From: Candidatus Dormiibacterota bacterium
Lineage (GTDB): Bacteria; Chloroflexota; Dormibacteria; Aeolococcales; Aeolococcaceae
NCBI GenBank assembly: GCA_003135255.1
Contig: PLAX01000201.1
Coordinates: 1-6,010, forward strand
DNA length: 6,010 bases
Reading direction: 5' to 3'
Part shown: positions 4,864 to 6,010 of the stretch, in pieces
How positions within the stretch are numbered: position 1 is the first letter of the stretch
Layout of the letters: each line of letters starts with the position of its first letter
Notes under the pieces: model-generated
The model's database searches: none
What the model saw: only the letters and a program-made list of their open reading frames with translations
What the model was told of the DNA's origin: nothing
Position numbers and translations under genes: made by a program

Positions 4864-6010
4864 GCACCGGGATCGCGGCCGCGGAGGCGGCACTCCGCTA
4901 CAACATCCGGCCGCTCATGGCGCGCCGCCCCCGATCGCTCCGCGGCGCCGTCCTGGAGCTGGGTGGCGATGCCGCCCTGGCCGTCGCCTCCTGTGACGAG
5001 GCGGTCGCCCTCGAGGGGCTGACCCCCGATCAGGCCCCGGGACTGGAGCGAGCCTCCCGGGCGGGCGGCGCCAGGATGGTCACCGGGCCCGATGAACGGC
5101 GAGCCGTGCTGGCCGGCCCGCCCGCATCCCTCGCCGGGGTGGCCAGACGCCTGGTCGGAGACGGGCCGCCCCTCGACGATCTCGGCGGGGCGCTCACGGC
5201 AGCGCTGGCCGGCGGCCGCCCGCGACCCCCGCTGCCCTGCGGGGACCGCTCTCTCCGTTTCGGGGCCCGGACCCTGATCATGGGGGTGGTCAACGCGACT
5301 CCCGACTCCTTCTCGGGCGACGGTCTCGCCGGCGACGTCGCCGCGGCGGTGGCGCTCGCCGAGCGGCTGGTCGCGGAGGGTGCTGACCTCATCGACGTCG
5401 GCGGCGAGTCCACCAGGCCCGGCTCCGATCCGGTGGACGCCGCCACGGAGTTGCGCCGGGTGATGCCGGTTCTGGAGGCCCTGGCCGGGAGGCTGGCGGT
5501 GCCGATCTCGGTGGACACCCGCAAGGCCGAGGTCGCCAGGGCCGCGATCGCCGCCGGCGCAGGCATGGTCAACGACATCTGGGGGCTGCGCGGGGATCCC
5601 GGGATGGCCCCCGTCCTCGCCGCCGCTCCCAGGATCGCCCTGGTGGCCATGCACAACCGCCGGGGCAGCCCGGAGGGCGAGCTGCTCGCCGAGGTGGGCC
5701 GAGGCCTGAGGGAGTCGCTTCTGATCGCGGCGCACCACGGCATCGGCGCCGACCGGGTCGTCGTCGATCCGGGCTTCGGCTTCGGCAAGACCCCGGGCCA
5801 GAACCTGGAGCTGGTCCAGCGCCTCGGGGAGCTGGACGGCATCGGACGCCCGCTGCTCCTCGGAGCCTCGAGAAAGTCGACGATCGGTCTGGTGCTCGGG
5901 GGAGCCCCGCCCGAGCTGCGCCTGGAGGGGACGCTGGCGCTCTGCGTCATCGCCGTGGCGGCCGGCGCGGAGATCGTGCGCGTCCACGACGTCGCCGAGG
6001 TCCGGCGAGG
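4860..6010 (+). CDS. folP: Dihydropteroate synthase with extra N-terminal domain (runs off right edge)
   Basis: DHPS joins 6-hydroxymethyl-7,8-dihydropterin pyrophosphate to p-aminobenzoate in folate synthesis; it is the sulfonamide target and acts in the cytoplasm. The 383 codons present show every main motif of the TIM-barrel enzyme: MGVVNATPDSFSGDG at 141-155 (loop 1), GGESTRPG at 181-188 (loop 2), SVDTRKAEVA at 217-226, NDIWGLR at 238-244, AMHNRRG at 263-269, VVDPGFGFGK at 301-310, GASRKSTIG at 335-343, and VRVHDV at 373-378. Loop 1 has NATPDSF in place of the common NVTPDSF. About 135 residues precede the barrel, with a GGDAAL-like segment at 35-40. This resembles the N-terminal extension seen in DHPS of some Clostridia-like and archaeal lineages (from memory). 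Only a few C-terminal residues are missing at the edge. The GTG start at 4860 has no good Shine-Dalgarno sequence, and an 11-codon frame begins at the better ATG at 4828, so the exact N terminus is open. An amt gene lies divergently upstream; later folate genes, if any, are outside the window. Confidence 0.93.
   Translation, partial: MSTGIAAAEAALRYNIRPLMARRPRSLRGAVLELGGDAALAVASCDEAVALEGLTPDQAPGLERASRAGGARMVTGPDERRAVLAGPPASLAGVARRLVGDGPPLDDLGGALTAALAGGRPRPPLPCGDRSLRFGARTLIMGVVNATPDSFSGDGLAGDVAAAVALAERLVAEGADLIDVGGESTRPGSDPVDAATELRRVMPVLEALAGRLAVPISVDTRKAEVARAAIAAGAGMVNDIWGLRGDPGMAPVLAAAPRIALVAMHNRRGSPEGELLAEVGRGLRESLLIAAHHGIGADRVVVDPGFGFGKTPGQNLELVQRLGELDGIGRPLLLGASRKSTIGLVLGGAPPELRLEGTLALCVIAVAAGAEIVRVHDVAEVRR

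Noticed and set aside
4665..5987. Minus-strand open frame of 440 codons over folP
   Set aside because: It is antisense to DHPS, which carries every family motif in order. The translation is low-complexity Gly/Arg/Asp-rich.

Overview
The window is high-GC bacterial DNA with tightly packed genes and no rRNA, tRNA, mobile element or CRISPR array that I can see. Several starts look leaderless: a TAnnnT -10-like hexamer lies 6 or 7 nt before the start codon. Together with the GC-rich codon use and an actinobacterial-style GDP-mannose dehydratase sequence, this suggests a GC-rich Terrabacteria lineage such as Actinomycetota, Dormibacterota or Chloroflexota. That placement is inference and I cannot narrow it further.

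Layout from left to right. Positions 1-1620 (minus strand) hold a tandem pair of GDP-mannose 4,6-dehydratase family genes, probably one operon: the divergent copy (598-1620) is transcribed first, then a canonical gmd (1-584) that runs off the left edge. Both point to GDP-deoxyhexose (rhamnose/fucose-type) supply for surface polysaccharide. Positions 1621-1761 are a short divergent promoter region. Positions 1762-2337 (plus) encode an unrecognised protein with an N-terminal four-cysteine cluster and a disordered tail. Positions 2372-3112 (plus) encode a solitary beta-class DNA adenine/cytosine-N methyltransferase with a DPAY catalytic motif. A strong hairpin lies between this gene and the converging amt.

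Positions 3229-4608 (minus) encode an Amt/Rh-family ammonium channel with all main pore residues and a GlnK-type C-terminal tail remnant. Its 219-bp upstream region (4609-4827) carries two perfect 15-bp odd-centred palindromes. Positions 4828/4860-6010 (plus) encode dihydropteroate synthase (folP) with an extra N-terminal domain, cut off by the right edge. The folP start is unusual: the best leaderless ATG opens an 11-codon frame that ends in a GTGA overlap with the folP frame, so this is either a coupled leader ORF or a one-base frameshift.

The window looks like ordinary chromosome with mixed housekeeping functions (nucleotide sugars, DNA methylation, ammonium uptake, folate) and not a defence or mobile island. 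The points most worth a second look are the folP start, the remodelled cofactor pocket in the second GMD copy, and the amt leader palindromes.
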